DNA of 29,717 nucleotides from Metaruminococcus_A sp900762715 (GTDB lineage Bacteria > Bacillota > Clostridia > Oscillospirales > Ruminococcaceae). Below the pieces are notes generated by a model. That model was not told the origin of the DNA and ran no database searches. It saw only the letters and a program-made list of their open reading frames with translations. Every line of letters begins with the position of its first letter. The first letter of the stretch is position 1. A program made the translations under genes and the position numbers. Shown one piece after another: positions 15,159 through 22,971 of this stretch. The DNA lies in contig DBFBLF010000082.1 of NCBI GenBank assembly GCA_048204295.1, positions 1 to 29,717 of the forward strand, in the 5' to 3' direction.

Positions 15159-16408
15159 ATTACGATATTGTTATCATCGGCGGGGGCCCCGCCGGGCTTG
15201 CCGCCGCAGTCAGTGCCTGGGACAGCGGTGCACGCAGCATCCTGATACTGGAACGGGACAAGGAACTGGGGGGCATTCTGAACCAGTGCATTCACAATGG
15301 ATTCGGCCTTCATTACTTCAAGGAGGAGCTCACCGGCCCTGAATATGCCGGGCGTTTCATTGAATTGCTCCGGCAGACCGGAGTCGACGTCAAGCTTGAC
15401 ACTATGGTGCTCCACATTACGAACAGGAAAGAAATCCACGCAGTCAACACGGTGGATGGATACATGATTATCCATGCGAAAGCAATTATCCTCGCTATGG
15501 GCTGCCGCGAACGCACCCGAGGGGCCATTGGCATTCCGGGCGACCGGCCTGCGGGTATTTTTACTGCGGGAACAGCTCAGCGGTATGTCAATATGGAAGG
15601 TTACCTCTGCGGAAAGCGGGTAGTCGTCCTGGGGTCGGGCGATATTGGGCTGATCATGGCCCGCCGGATGACGCTTGAAGGCGCAGAGGTACTCGCCTGC
15701 GTTGAGCTGATGCCCTATTCGAACGGCCTCAACCGGAACATTGTCCAGTGTTTGAACGACTACGGGATCCCACTCTACCTTTCCCATACCATTACAAAAA
15801 TCGAGGGGAGCCGCCGGGTGGAACGGGTCATCGTTTCAAAGGTAGATGAAAACCGGCGCCCCATCCCGGGGACTGAAATGGAATTTGACTGCGACACCGT
15901 TCTTCTTTCTGTCGGACTGATTCCGGAAAACGAACTCACCCGCGAGGCTGAAATTACAATTGACCCGCGGACCAACGGTGCGGTGGTTTTTGAAAACATG
16001 GAAACCTCCCTGCCTGGGGTCTTTGCCTGCGGCAACGTGGTTCACGTCCATGACCTGGTCGATTTTGTCTCGGCGGAAAGCGCTAAAGCCGGTGCTTCTG
16101 CTGCAGCCTATTTAAGCAGAAATACAGACGGGCCGGCAGTCGAAGTAAAAAACGGGAACGGCATCGGCTATACGGTACCCCAGAAACTCCGGCTGGAGAA
16201 TATTAAAAAATTTACCGAGCTCTACTTCCGGGTGCGGCAGGTTTACGGGGAAAGCGACCTTGTTTTAAGCTGCGGCGGCAAAGAACTGATGCGGTTTCAC
16301 CGGGAGCGGATGGCCCCCGGCGAGATGGAAAAAATCATACTGCCCAAGGCAAAGCTCGCCGGCTTAACCGGAGAACTGACCCTTTCAGTTGAGGAGGAAA
16401 CGCTATGA
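15155..16408 (+). CDS. NAD(P)/FAD-dependent oxidoreductase (partner of GlpA-like subunit)
   Basis: A 417-aa two-dinucleotide-domain flavoprotein. GGGPAG at 9-14 binds FAD, and a second GxGxxG (GSGDIG, near 169-174) should bind NAD(P)H. FACGNVVHVHDLVDFVS near 285-300 is the usual C-terminal FAD contact. A tail of about 95 residues after the FAD domain is predicted beta-rich. It lacks the CxxC redox pair of thioredoxin reductases, so it probably passes electrons between the GlpA-like subunit and NAD(P). Its ATG overlaps the stop of the preceding gene by 4 bp and its stop overlaps the next gene by 4 bp, so the three proteins are probably made in equal amounts as one complex. Confidence 0.88.
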   Translation: MNYDIVIIGGGPAGLAAAVSAWDSGARSILILERDKELGGILNQCIHNGFGLHYFKEELTGPEYAGRFIELLRQTGVDVKLDTMVLHITNRKEIHAVNTVDGYMIIHAKAIILAMGCRERTRGAIGIPGDRPAGIFTAGTAQRYVNMEGYLCGKRVVVLGSGDIGLIMARRMTLEGAEVLACVELMPYSNGLNRNIVQCLNDYGIPLYLSHTITKIEGSRRVERVIVSKVDENRRPIPGTEMEFDCDTVLLSVGLIPENELTREAEITIDPRTNGAVVFENMETSLPGVFACGNVVHVHDLVDFVSAESAKAGASAAAYLSRNTDGPAVEVKNGNGIGYTVPQKLRLENIKKFTELYFRVRQVYGESDLVLSCGGKELMRFHRERMAPGEMEKIILPKAKLAGLTGELTLSVEEETL

Positions 16409-16758
16409 CCGAACTCACCTGCATTGTCTGCCCCAAAGGCTGCCGCCTCAAGGTGGACGAAGAAAACGGATTTGCCGTCACCGGGGCCTCCTGCCAGCGC
16501 GGGATCGCCTACGGAAAAAAGGAGCTTACAGCTCCGACAAGGACCGTCACCTCTACAGTCGCCATTGAAGGCGCGCTCCACAGCCGCCTTCCGGTCAAGA
16601 CCTCACAGGAAATTGACCGCGCGCTGGTAAAAGAAGCAATCGCCGTCCTGAAAACCGTCCGGGTAAAAGCGCCTGTTAAAACGGGCGACGTCATCTTCGA
16701 AAATGTATTGGGAACGGGAGCCGACTTCATTGCGACCAAGACTATGGAACGGGTTTGA
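16405..16758 (+). CDS. DUF1667 domain-containing protein
   Basis: A small protein of 117 aa matching DUF1667 in length and pattern. The N-terminus has C6, C9, C13 and C30 (CIVCPKGC and GASCQRG), well placed for a 4Fe-4S cluster or a zinc site. The rest includes a conserved RTVTSTVAIEG and an RLPVKTSQEI stretch. DUF1667 genes nearly always follow GlpA-like and GlpB-like oxidoreductases in Firmicutes, so it is presumably a third subunit that carries electrons, perhaps replacing GlpC. No biochemical role is established as far as I know. It overlaps the previous gene by 4 bp and ends shortly before the shared terminator. Confidence 0.9.
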   Translation: MTELTCIVCPKGCRLKVDEENGFAVTGASCQRGIAYGKKELTAPTRTVTSTVAIEGALHSRLPVKTSQEIDRALVKEAIAVLKTVRVKAPVKTGDVIFENVLGTGADFIATKTMERV

Positions 16759-16774
16759 CCATTAAAATATTGCG

Positions 16775-16811
16775 AAAAAAAGAAGGGCAAATTAATTTGC
16801 CCTTCTTTTTT
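16775..16811. terminator. Bidirectional terminator between convergent operons
   Basis: A long stem with AGAAGGGCAAA and its complement around an AT centre, flanked by seven A on one side and seven T on the other. It ends the glpA-like operon on the plus strand. On the minus strand it ends the thyX-U32 operon, and the U32 stop codon (16810-16812) overlaps the stem edge. Confidence 0.9.
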
Positions 16812-18057
16812 AGTCTGTTCTAGCTTTCCGCAAAATCGAGCCCGGTTTCACCGGAACCTTAAAAGGAATTTTAAATTTCATCTGCGGATGGGGAACGCTT
16901 TCCAAAACCGTCCCATCCTCAGCATACAGCTCATTTACCGTAAAGGTCTGCATTCCAGCCTTCGGCTCAAGCAGTTCCAGCTCGTCCCCAACGCTGAATT
17001 TATTCTTTTGGGTGCAGCATAAGAAACCACCGGCGTAATCATCCACTAGGGCGGCTACATCATAACCCCTTACATAACCACCCGTTTCGTAATATTGGCC
17101 GCTTTCAGGGCGGCCGAAGTAAAAGCCGGTTGAATATTGGCGATGGCTCACCTTTTTCACTTCGTCCGCAATCCACTGCGGAAGCGTAAAATGCTCCGGA
17201 TCCTCCCTGTAAAGGTCAACTGCGTTCCGGTAGGCGTTTGTCACGACTGAAACGTAATAAGAAGACTTCGCCCGCCCCTCAATTTTCAAACTGGTGACGC
17301 CGGCTCGAATCAGTTTGTCTATATGCTCAATCATACAAAGGTCCTTGGCGTTGAGAATGTAGGTACCCTCTTCTCTTTCCTCAACCGGAAAATACATTCC
17401 CGGGCGCTTCTCTTCTACCAAGTGATACCCCCAACGGCAGGGCTGTGCACATTCACCGCGGTTCGCGTCCCTCCCGGTCAGGTAGCTTGAAAGAAGGCAG
17501 CGCCCTGAAAAAGAAACACACATCGCGCCATGGACAAAGGTTTCAATTTCCAATTCCGGCGGCGTGTTTTCACGAATCCGCGCAATGTCGTCAAGCGAAA
17601 GCTCCCTGGCGAGCACAACCCGCTTCGCGCCCATCCTGTAAAGCTCGGAAGCGGTGAGATAGTTAACGACCCCCGCCTGGGTGGAGACATGGACTTCCAT
17701 TTCAGGCAGGTGCTTTTTTACGAGAGAAAGAACGCCGAAATCAGTCACGATCAGGGCGTCCACTCCGGTTTTTCCCACTTCCCGCAGGAACTCCGGAAAG
17801 GCATCAATCTCTTCATTTGTCGGAATGGTATTGCAGGTCAGGTAAACTCTGGCCCCATTTTGATGGGCAAGCTCTACCCCACCGCGGAGCAATTCTTCGG
17901 TAAAGGTCGCGGAAGAAGCCCGCATTCCAAAGCGGGTGGCCCCCAAATAAACGGCGTCCGCCCCAAACCGCACAGCGGCCTGCAGGCATTCGTAATCTCC
18001 AGCCGGAGCCAGCACTTCCGGAACTTGTTTTAAAAATGGTTGATTTTTCATCATCAT
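16810..18057 (-). CDS. Peptidase U32 family protein (TrhP/RlhA-like tRNA hydroxylation type)
   Basis: A U32 family protein of 415 aa from the first ATG that follows mltG. The signature is at residues 173-187 (ETFVHGAMCVSFSGRC region), with four conserved cysteines C180, C187, C203 and C207, now thought to hold an Fe-S cluster. Although named peptidases, characterised members act in RNA hydroxylation: TrhP makes 5-hydroxyuridine at tRNA wobble positions from prephenate, and RlhA modifies 23S rRNA. The mltG-U32 adjacency resembles the Bacillus yrrL-yrrO region, which favours a TrhP role. The frame is open 22 codons further upstream, inside mltG. The three successive ATGs at 18049-18057 overlap or follow the mltG stop, so I start there. 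It is the last gene of the operon. Confidence 0.85.
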   Translation of the reverse strand: MMMKNQPFLKQVPEVLAPAGDYECLQAAVRFGADAVYLGATRFGMRASSATFTEELLRGGVELAHQNGARVYLTCNTIPTNEEIDAFPEFLREVGKTGVDALIVTDFGVLSLVKKHLPEMEVHVSTQAGVVNYLTASELYRMGAKRVVLARELSLDDIARIRENTPPELEIETFVHGAMCVSFSGRCLLSSYLTGRDANRGECAQPCRWGYHLVEEKRPGMYFPVEEREEGTYILNAKDLCMIEHIDKLIRAGVTSLKIEGRAKSSYYVSVVTNAYRNAVDLYREDPEHFTLPQWIADEVKKVSHRQYSTGFYFGRPESGQYYETGGYVRGYDVAALVDDYAGGFLCCTQKNKFSVGDELELLEPKAGMQTFTVNELYAEDGTVLESVPHPQMKFKIPFKVPVKPGSILRKARTD

Positions 18058-19382
18058 GCACCCGTGATTCCGAGTTTCCGGCAGTTCGCCTGGTGCTGCG
18101 CATAGGTGGAGGCGTAGAGGCATTCACCAGTTTCCACATTGTGAACAAAGAAGTAATAGTTGGTGCTCTCAGGGTTGAGCGCCGCCTCAATCGCCTTGAT
18201 ACCCGGGTTGGAAATCGGGCCAACCGGAAGCCCTGTGCGCACTTTGGTGTTGTAAGCGTCATACATCGCCTGGTTTGCCGTGCCAATATTCGGCTTGATG
18301 ACCTCTTCCACATATTTGATGGTCGGGTCGGTCTCAAGATGCGGGTAAGCCTGCGGATTGTTCAGGCGGTTGTGGAAAACAGACGAGATACCGGGCATCT
18401 GCGCCTCAGTCGCTGCCTCAGACTGGATGATGGAAGCGAGAATAATCGTCTCTTCCAGCGTCATTCCCTTTTCTTTCATTTGGTCGAAATAGGGGGAGAC
18501 TTTTTTCTGGAAGTTGTCAAAGAACTTCTTTGCCACATTTTCCGGTTTGTCGTTTTTATAAAACTCGTATTTATCCGGGAAGAGATAGCCTTCCATTTTA
18601 TAGAACTTGAGCGGGTCGCCGCCCACCTCTTTCATAAAGCTGTAATCGAATTCGGCGGTATTGACCGTCTGGATGAATTCATCCGCTGAGCAAACACCTT
18701 TTTCCTCCAGTTCCCGGGCGACTTCAACCAGGTTCATCCCCTCTGTGATAGTCACGTTCACCACGTTCGCTTTCTGGAGCTCAGCTACGATTTCCGCATA
18801 GGGCGCGTGGGGATAGAATTCATGGGTACCCGACTGGAAGGTATCTCCCACACCGTCGAGCTTGACAACAATTTTAAAAAGCCAGGGGTATGAGACAACC
18901 CCCTTTTCCCCAAGCAAGTCGGCCACCTGGTCGGCGGTCTGCCCCGCTTCAACTTCAATTTCAACTGTGGAATACAACTCTTTTTCCGTTCCCAAAATAT
19001 CGCGGACGCCGACCATAACGATCCAGGCAAGAGCCAGTGAGACAGCAATGATGCTCAGCGTAAACAAAAGCACCCGAAGCCACCGGGTTTTATTCTTCCG
19101 CTTGACCTTTTCCAGGTGTTTTTCCTCCCGCAGCGCGTCTTCACGGGCCTTTTGAATTTTCTTTTTGGTCTCCTCATCCGAAATCGGCTCTTTGGAAATC
19201 TGGTCGTACGCCTTGTCAAAGTCAATGTTGTCCAGCTTAAACCCGTTTTTCTTTCCGGAAGAAGGCTGGCCGGACAAATTTTCAGAATCGGACTCCTCAC
19301 TGCCGGGGTTCTGGCTGCCGTCCTGCCGAGTGTTTTCCAGTTCTTCGTTTATTTCCTGTTCCCGCTTTTTGTTGTCCTCCAC
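18054..19382 (-). CDS. mltG: Endolytic murein transglycosylase
   Basis: A YceG/MltG protein of 442 aa that cuts nascent peptidoglycan strands and sets glycan length. A charged, disordered cytoplasmic region of about 100 residues precedes one membrane span (about 101-127). A LysM-like domain and the catalytic domain follow outside. The catalytic glutamate is E322 in LASIIQSEAA, and EGYLFPDKYEF (264-274) and DPTIKY are conserved. The N-terminal tail is longer than in Gram-negative MltG. The start is a GTG (19380-19382) with AGAGG 10 nt upstream. No later ATG occurs before the conserved parts, so the gene overlaps the end of the cyclo-ligase gene by 86 bp. The final base pairs overlap the U32 gene. 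Confidence 0.95.
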   Translation of the reverse strand: MEDNKKREQEINEELENTRQDGSQNPGSEESDSENLSGQPSSGKKNGFKLDNIDFDKAYDQISKEPISDEETKKKIQKAREDALREEKHLEKVKRKNKTRWLRVLLFTLSIIAVSLALAWIVMVGVRDILGTEKELYSTVEIEVEAGQTADQVADLLGEKGVVSYPWLFKIVVKLDGVGDTFQSGTHEFYPHAPYAEIVAELQKANVVNVTITEGMNLVEVARELEEKGVCSADEFIQTVNTAEFDYSFMKEVGGDPLKFYKMEGYLFPDKYEFYKNDKPENVAKKFFDNFQKKVSPYFDQMKEKGMTLEETIILASIIQSEAATEAQMPGISSVFHNRLNNPQAYPHLETDPTIKYVEEVIKPNIGTANQAMYDAYNTKVRTGLPVGPISNPGIKAIEAALNPESTNYYFFVHNVETGECLYASTYAQHQANCRKLGITGA

Positions 19383-19986
19383 GCCTTATCATCCTCTCGT
19401 TATGTGTAATTTTTTTTGCACCGTCCTCACTAATCAACCAGTCCACGGGCCGGTCATAATAGCCATGCGGCAGAAGCTCTACTGTAAGCTCTTTATAGCA
19501 GACGCCGATTTTTACTCCGCGGAACCGCTGGAGAAACCGGTCATAATACCCTTTTCCGTAACCGAGGCGGAATCCTTCCCGGTCGAACACCAGTCCCGGC
19601 ACAATACAGACCGATGGCCGGGGAAACCAGGTGACCTTCTTCGCCTTTCCCGGAACCGGCTCCAATACCCCATAGGTGCCCGGCTTCAGCTCGTCCAAAG
19701 AGGTAATCTGGTAAAAATCAACTGTGTGGGTCTCCTCAAGCGATACCGGGACGCAGACCATCTTCCCCTCTGTCAGTGCGTCCTCAATCAGCGCCAAGGT
19801 ATCGACCTCATCCGGCAGGGAAACGTAACAGAGCAGGCAGGCGGCGCGCCTGTAAGCCGGCAGCGACTCAATCCGTTCCCGGATTGCCCGGTCGTTTTCC
19901 CGTTTTTTGTCAACCGGAATCTCACGGCGTTTCTTTTTAAAATTTGCCCGGATTTCCTGCTTAACCGCTTTCATGGAAGATGCCAT
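19297..19986 (-). CDS. 5-formyltetrahydrofolate cyclo-ligase
   Basis: This enzyme converts 5-formyl-THF to 5,10-methenyl-THF with ATP, returning an inert folate to the one-carbon pool. The 229-aa frame shows the family pattern: a basic N-terminus with KQEIRANFKKKRREI, the CVPVS strand, and the PGLVFDREGFRLGYGKGYYDRFL nucleotide and folate site split at about 131-153. Most relatives end near residue 190. The last 35 or so residues are basic, low in hydrophobicity, and read through the first 29 codons of mltG in another frame, so they look like a tail created by the overlap. GGGAGG lies 9 nt before the ATG. It shares the operon with thyX, which also uses methylene-THF. Confidence 0.94.
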   Translation of the reverse strand: MASSMKAVKQEIRANFKKKRREIPVDKKRENDRAIRERIESLPAYRRAACLLCYVSLPDEVDTLALIEDALTEGKMVCVPVSLEETHTVDFYQITSLDELKPGTYGVLEPVPGKAKKVTWFPRPSVCIVPGLVFDREGFRLGYGKGYYDRFLQRFRGVKIGVCYKELTVELLPHGYYDRPVDWLISEDGAKKITHNERMIRRGGQQKAGTGNKRRTGKHSAGRQPEPRQ

Positions 19987-20008
19987 TCCGCTCCGCCTCC
20001 CTCAATTT

Positions 20009-20551
20009 TCAATCTTTGTCTACAACCGCCGCCCGCAGCAGATCAATCCTGCTTTTCCCCAGCAGCTTTTCGCCCAGCTTATAGGCAAACTTCTCCGCGA
20101 AATGCACCGAGGTCGCGGTTATATATTTCCCATCCTCGTAAACGCCCGGCTCTCCAATCTCAGCACCTTCCAGCTGTGCCTCATAACCGGGGTAGCAGGT
20201 GGCTTTTCTGCCCTTGAGCAGTCCCTTATGCCCTAAAATGGAAGGCGCCGCACAAATTGCGCCGATCCACCGGTCGTGCATTACACAGTAGTCGATGCTG
20301 TTTTGCACCGCTTCCGATTTTTCCAGGTTGAGCGTTCCGGGAAGGCCTCCAGGCAGAATAATCATCTCCGCTTCCGGCAGGTTCATCTGGGTAGGAAGGA
20401 TATCGGCCATGACCCGGATGCCGTGGGAGCCACGGATTACAAGCCCGCTGATTCCAACAATCTGCACCTCAACCTCACAACGCCGCAGATAGTCAAGCGG
20501 CGTCAGCGCCTCAACTTCTTCAAAGCCATCGGCCAGAAACAAATACACCAT
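20009..20551 (-). CDS. DJ-1/PfpI family protein (YajL-like)
   Basis: A 180-aa DJ-1 superfamily protein of the YajL/ThiJ subgroup. The nucleophile-elbow cysteine is C100 in GAICAAPSILG, and the partner glutamate is E14 in GFEEVEALTPLD. These proteins have been reported as glyoxalase III-type deglycases and oxidative-stress chaperones; the exact activity is debated. The length is normal and no export signal is present. It lies 22 bp before the cyclo-ligase and 12 bp after the GNAT gene, with GGGGGATGG as the ribosome binding site. Confidence 0.92.
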   Translation of the reverse strand: MVYLFLADGFEEVEALTPLDYLRRCEVEVQIVGISGLVIRGSHGIRVMADILPTQMNLPEAEMIILPGGLPGTLNLEKSEAVQNSIDYCVMHDRWIGAICAAPSILGHKGLLKGRKATCYPGYEAQLEGAEIGEPGVYEDGKYITATSVHFAEKFAYKLGEKLLGKSRIDLLRAAVVDKD

Positions 20552-20563
20552 TATTCCATCCCC

Positions 20564-21415
20564 CTAGTCTAAAATCAGGTTCATATATCCCAAAGAGCTG
20601 TCTGGCCACAACCGTTCCCATTCCCGGTCCAGGACACAAAGCATCCCGTGACGGACCGCTTCCCGTTCGGAATCCGGCGGGATTCTGGCAAAAAGCTCGT
20701 CCACTCCCAACCGGTCCATCAGCGCCGGGCCGCAGGTTTTGAGCTGCTCCGCGCTCAGACTTGTCTCTTTCAGGACAAGAGTTTCTTCTATTTTATAACA
20801 AACGGCGTATCCTTGTAAAGCGTCGCCGCTGATCCAGAGAACCTGCCCTTGGGTTGCAAGCACTTCGTCATAGAAATAGCCGAGCGATTTCGCAGTAAAT
20901 TTCATAGCAACCGGCCTCAGCCTTAGAAAGTCCGCGCTTTTTTCAAGAAAAAGGTCTTTTTCACAGTCATCCACTATACAGGCAGCCGGCGTGCAGTCTT
21001 CCCTTTTTAAACGCACCTCATGAACCGAAAAGCCGCCGCGGTATCCCAGTTTTTCATAAAACCGGTAAAGGCTGTCCTCCGCCGGAAAAAGCATTGCCGC
21101 CTTGATTCCGTCTTTCCGGAGCAGCTCGTGGATTTCGGCAAGCAGCCGTGAGGCAATTCCCTTCCCCCTCCACTCTGGGGCGGTCCCCACCGCGTAGAGG
21201 TAGGCCGCGTCGAAGCATTCCCCATCCTTTTGATAAAAAGCGGGCACCACTGTCAGCATAGAGGTTATTTCGCCGTCTGTGCGGTCAACAACGGTTTTAA
21301 ACAACGGAAACCCGTTGGCAAAATAAAAGTCCAGGTAAGAATCCGGGTCACCGAAACAGGCTTTCCATATTTCCCGCAACCGGGGAATATCATTCTTTTT
21401 CGCAATTTCAATCAT
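20564..21415 (-). CDS. GNAT family N-acetyltransferase
   Basis: A 283-aa protein with an N-terminal GNAT domain. The acetyl-CoA loop is in VGTAPEWRGKGIASRLL (about 91-107), and the following AAMLFPAEDSLYRFYEKLGYR segment is the typical strand-helix end of the fold. Residues beyond about 140 form a second, weaker domain, as in Eis-like enhanced GNATs where it helps substrate binding. The acceptor is unknown. Its ATG overlaps the stop of the DUF2156 gene by 4 bp, and both domains are acyl- or aminoacyltransferase-like folds, so the pair may act on a common substrate; that is inference. Confidence 0.88.
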   Translation of the reverse strand: MIEIAKKNDIPRLREIWKACFGDPDSYLDFYFANGFPLFKTVVDRTDGEITSMLTVVPAFYQKDGECFDAAYLYAVGTAPEWRGKGIASRLLAEIHELLRKDGIKAAMLFPAEDSLYRFYEKLGYRGGFSVHEVRLKREDCTPAACIVDDCEKDLFLEKSADFLRLRPVAMKFTAKSLGYFYDEVLATQGQVLWISGDALQGYAVCYKIEETLVLKETSLSAEQLKTCGPALMDRLGVDELFARIPPDSEREAVRHGMLCVLDREWERLWPDSSLGYMNLILD

Positions 21416-22302
21416 TTTAAGGTCACCCGGTACCGCTCGGTAAACATGACGGGGTAATATGACATTTTTGCTTTTCTGAGCCCCTCAACCCCCATATCTT
21501 CCTCGCGGTTAACATAGGTACAGTCAGAAGCGAACATGGTCGCAAATTCCCTGTTGATCATCGGGTAAGCGCCCGGCACCTCGGCGTCTGCCTTTTCAAT
21601 ATGGACGATCACCGTGTCGGAATTGATCCGCTCGCCGATGGAGTAGGCGACGACCCGCTCCTCCTGTTTTAGGATACAACCCTCAAGCCCTAGTTCGTCG
21701 AAATATTTTAACGCTTTGCGGGCGGCGCACATCTCTTCCCGCTTGCTTTCATCCTGGCAGCAGTTATTCTGAACGCACCAGAATTCATTGAATTTCTCAC
21801 ATTCTATAATATTGTCCGCCGTAATCGGCTCCACGCTCCATTCCTTCTGGGTAAAACGGTTGATAAAATTGCGTTTTGCATGCAGCTTTTTCCCCTTGAG
21901 CGTAATCAGGCTTTCAGCGGTATAGATATAGTCGAAATAATCCCGGCGTTCTTCAAAATCAAACTTTCCCGGCATCAGCGCCTCCAGTTTCTCCTTGTTG
22001 GCGTCATGGCTTAAGTGCATGACAAAGGGGAAGCCGTGCTCCTTGGCATAATCCATCATAACTCCGACTACTTCGCCGAGATCCCCCTCGCCGGCCGGAA
22101 AAGCAAAATGTTTCGCCTGTTCGTTGAACTGGAGATAAAAATCCTTGTACCTGCCAATTCTGGAGCTGTAGGCGTTCGCCCAGATGAAGTTATTTCCAAA
22201 GCAGTACTCGCTCCCCCTGAAATCGCTCTTTTTCAAGAGCTCGTCAATCCAGGGCTTATCACTCAATTCGATTTTCTTAAACTGCAGTTTCGTTTCAACC
22301 AT
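21412..22302 (-). CDS. DUF2156 / phosphatidylglycerol lysyltransferase-like domain protein
   Basis: A 296-aa soluble protein matching the DUF2156 (LPG synthase C-terminal, PF09924) family, which is built from two GNAT-like folds. Recognisable parts are KKLHAKRNFINRF near 137-149, LEGCILKQEERVVAYSIGER near 205-224, and the NREEDMGVEGLRKAKMSYYP stretch near the end. Full MprF proteins use this domain to put lysine or alanine on phosphatidylglycerol, but there are no membrane helices here, so the substrate is unknown. It sits 6 bp after tmk and overlaps the GNAT gene. Stand-alone copies are common in Clostridia. Confidence 0.85.
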   Translation of the reverse strand: MVETKLQFKKIELSDKPWIDELLKKSDFRGSEYCFGNNFIWANAYSSRIGRYKDFYLQFNEQAKHFAFPAGEGDLGEVVGVMMDYAKEHGFPFVMHLSHDANKEKLEALMPGKFDFEERRDYFDYIYTAESLITLKGKKLHAKRNFINRFTQKEWSVEPITADNIIECEKFNEFWCVQNNCCQDESKREEMCAARKALKYFDELGLEGCILKQEERVVAYSIGERINSDTVIVHIEKADAEVPGAYPMINREFATMFASDCTYVNREEDMGVEGLRKAKMSYYPVMFTERYRVTLK

Positions 22303-22308
22303 GCTGTA

Positions 22309-22971
22309 TTACATCCCATCTGTTAAGTTTAAAATGTCGTTTTGAATCTCATCTATGCCGCGGGGAGCGCCCCCTTCGCTGCAGGGAAGAACCTTCCAAC
22401 CACACTTTCCAGCCGCATACAACGCCGCTTTCCGGCAGGAGAGCAGGTACGCCACATTCATTTCATGAATGTCTTTTTTACTGTCGTCCCCGCCGTAACG
22501 GCCGGATAAAAGCTTCTGGGAAACCTCCGGCGGCATATCTAAAAACAGAACAAGGTCCGGCTTTGGGAGTTCCAACAGCCGGTACTCATAATCCTCCAGC
22601 CAGTTAAGGTAGCTGTCCCACTCCGCTTCCGGAAGTTTCGACATCTGGTGGATAGCATTCGAAGTGGTATAGCGGGCAGCAAGGATCAGCCCGCCCTTCT
22701 TATATTCCCCTTGCCAGTATTTTTTATAGCTGGCAAAGCGGTCGACCGCATAGAAAGAGGAAGCCGCATAGGCGTTGACGCTGTTTGCGTCCGTCCCGAA
22801 CTCCCCTGAAAGGTACATTTTGACCAACGCCGATGAAGGCTCGGCGTAATCTGGAAAAGATATAGGGAGCACTGCGCGCCCCTTTTCTTTCAAATGGTTT
22901 TGGAGCAGCTCAAACTGGGTGGATTTCCCACTTCCGTCCAAACCGTCCAGAACAATTATTTTACCCGTCAT
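22309..22971 (-). CDS. tmk: Thymidylate kinase (atypical type)
   Basis: A 220-aa P-loop kinase, predicted to phosphorylate dTMP to dTDP. The P-loop is GLDGSGKS (10-17), the base-binding region follows at FYAVDRFASYKK, and the LID-like SGRYGGDDSKKDIHE holds several charged residues. It lacks the TREPGGT motif of most bacterial Tmk proteins and has SFPDYAEPSS at that place, nearer to the eukaryotic style. The 4-bp overlap with thyX upstream supports a thymidylate role strongly: ThyX makes dTMP and this enzyme would use it. A deoxynucleoside kinase is a less likely alternative. Confidence 0.88.
   Translation of the reverse strand: MTGKIIVLDGLDGSGKSTQFELLQNHLKEKGRAVLPISFPDYAEPSSALVKMYLSGEFGTDANSVNAYAASSFYAVDRFASYKKYWQGEYKKGGLILAARYTTSNAIHQMSKLPEAEWDSYLNWLEDYEYRLLELPKPDLVLFLDMPPEVSQKLLSGRYGGDDSKKDIHEMNVAYLLSCRKAALYAAGKCGWKVLPCSEGGAPRGIDEIQNDILNLTDGM

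Noticed and set aside
19165..20217. Plus-strand open frame of 350 codons across mltG, the cyclo-ligase and the DJ-1 gene
   Set aside because: It lies antisense to three real genes and has a low-complexity Ser/Pro/Arg composition typical of a shadow frame.
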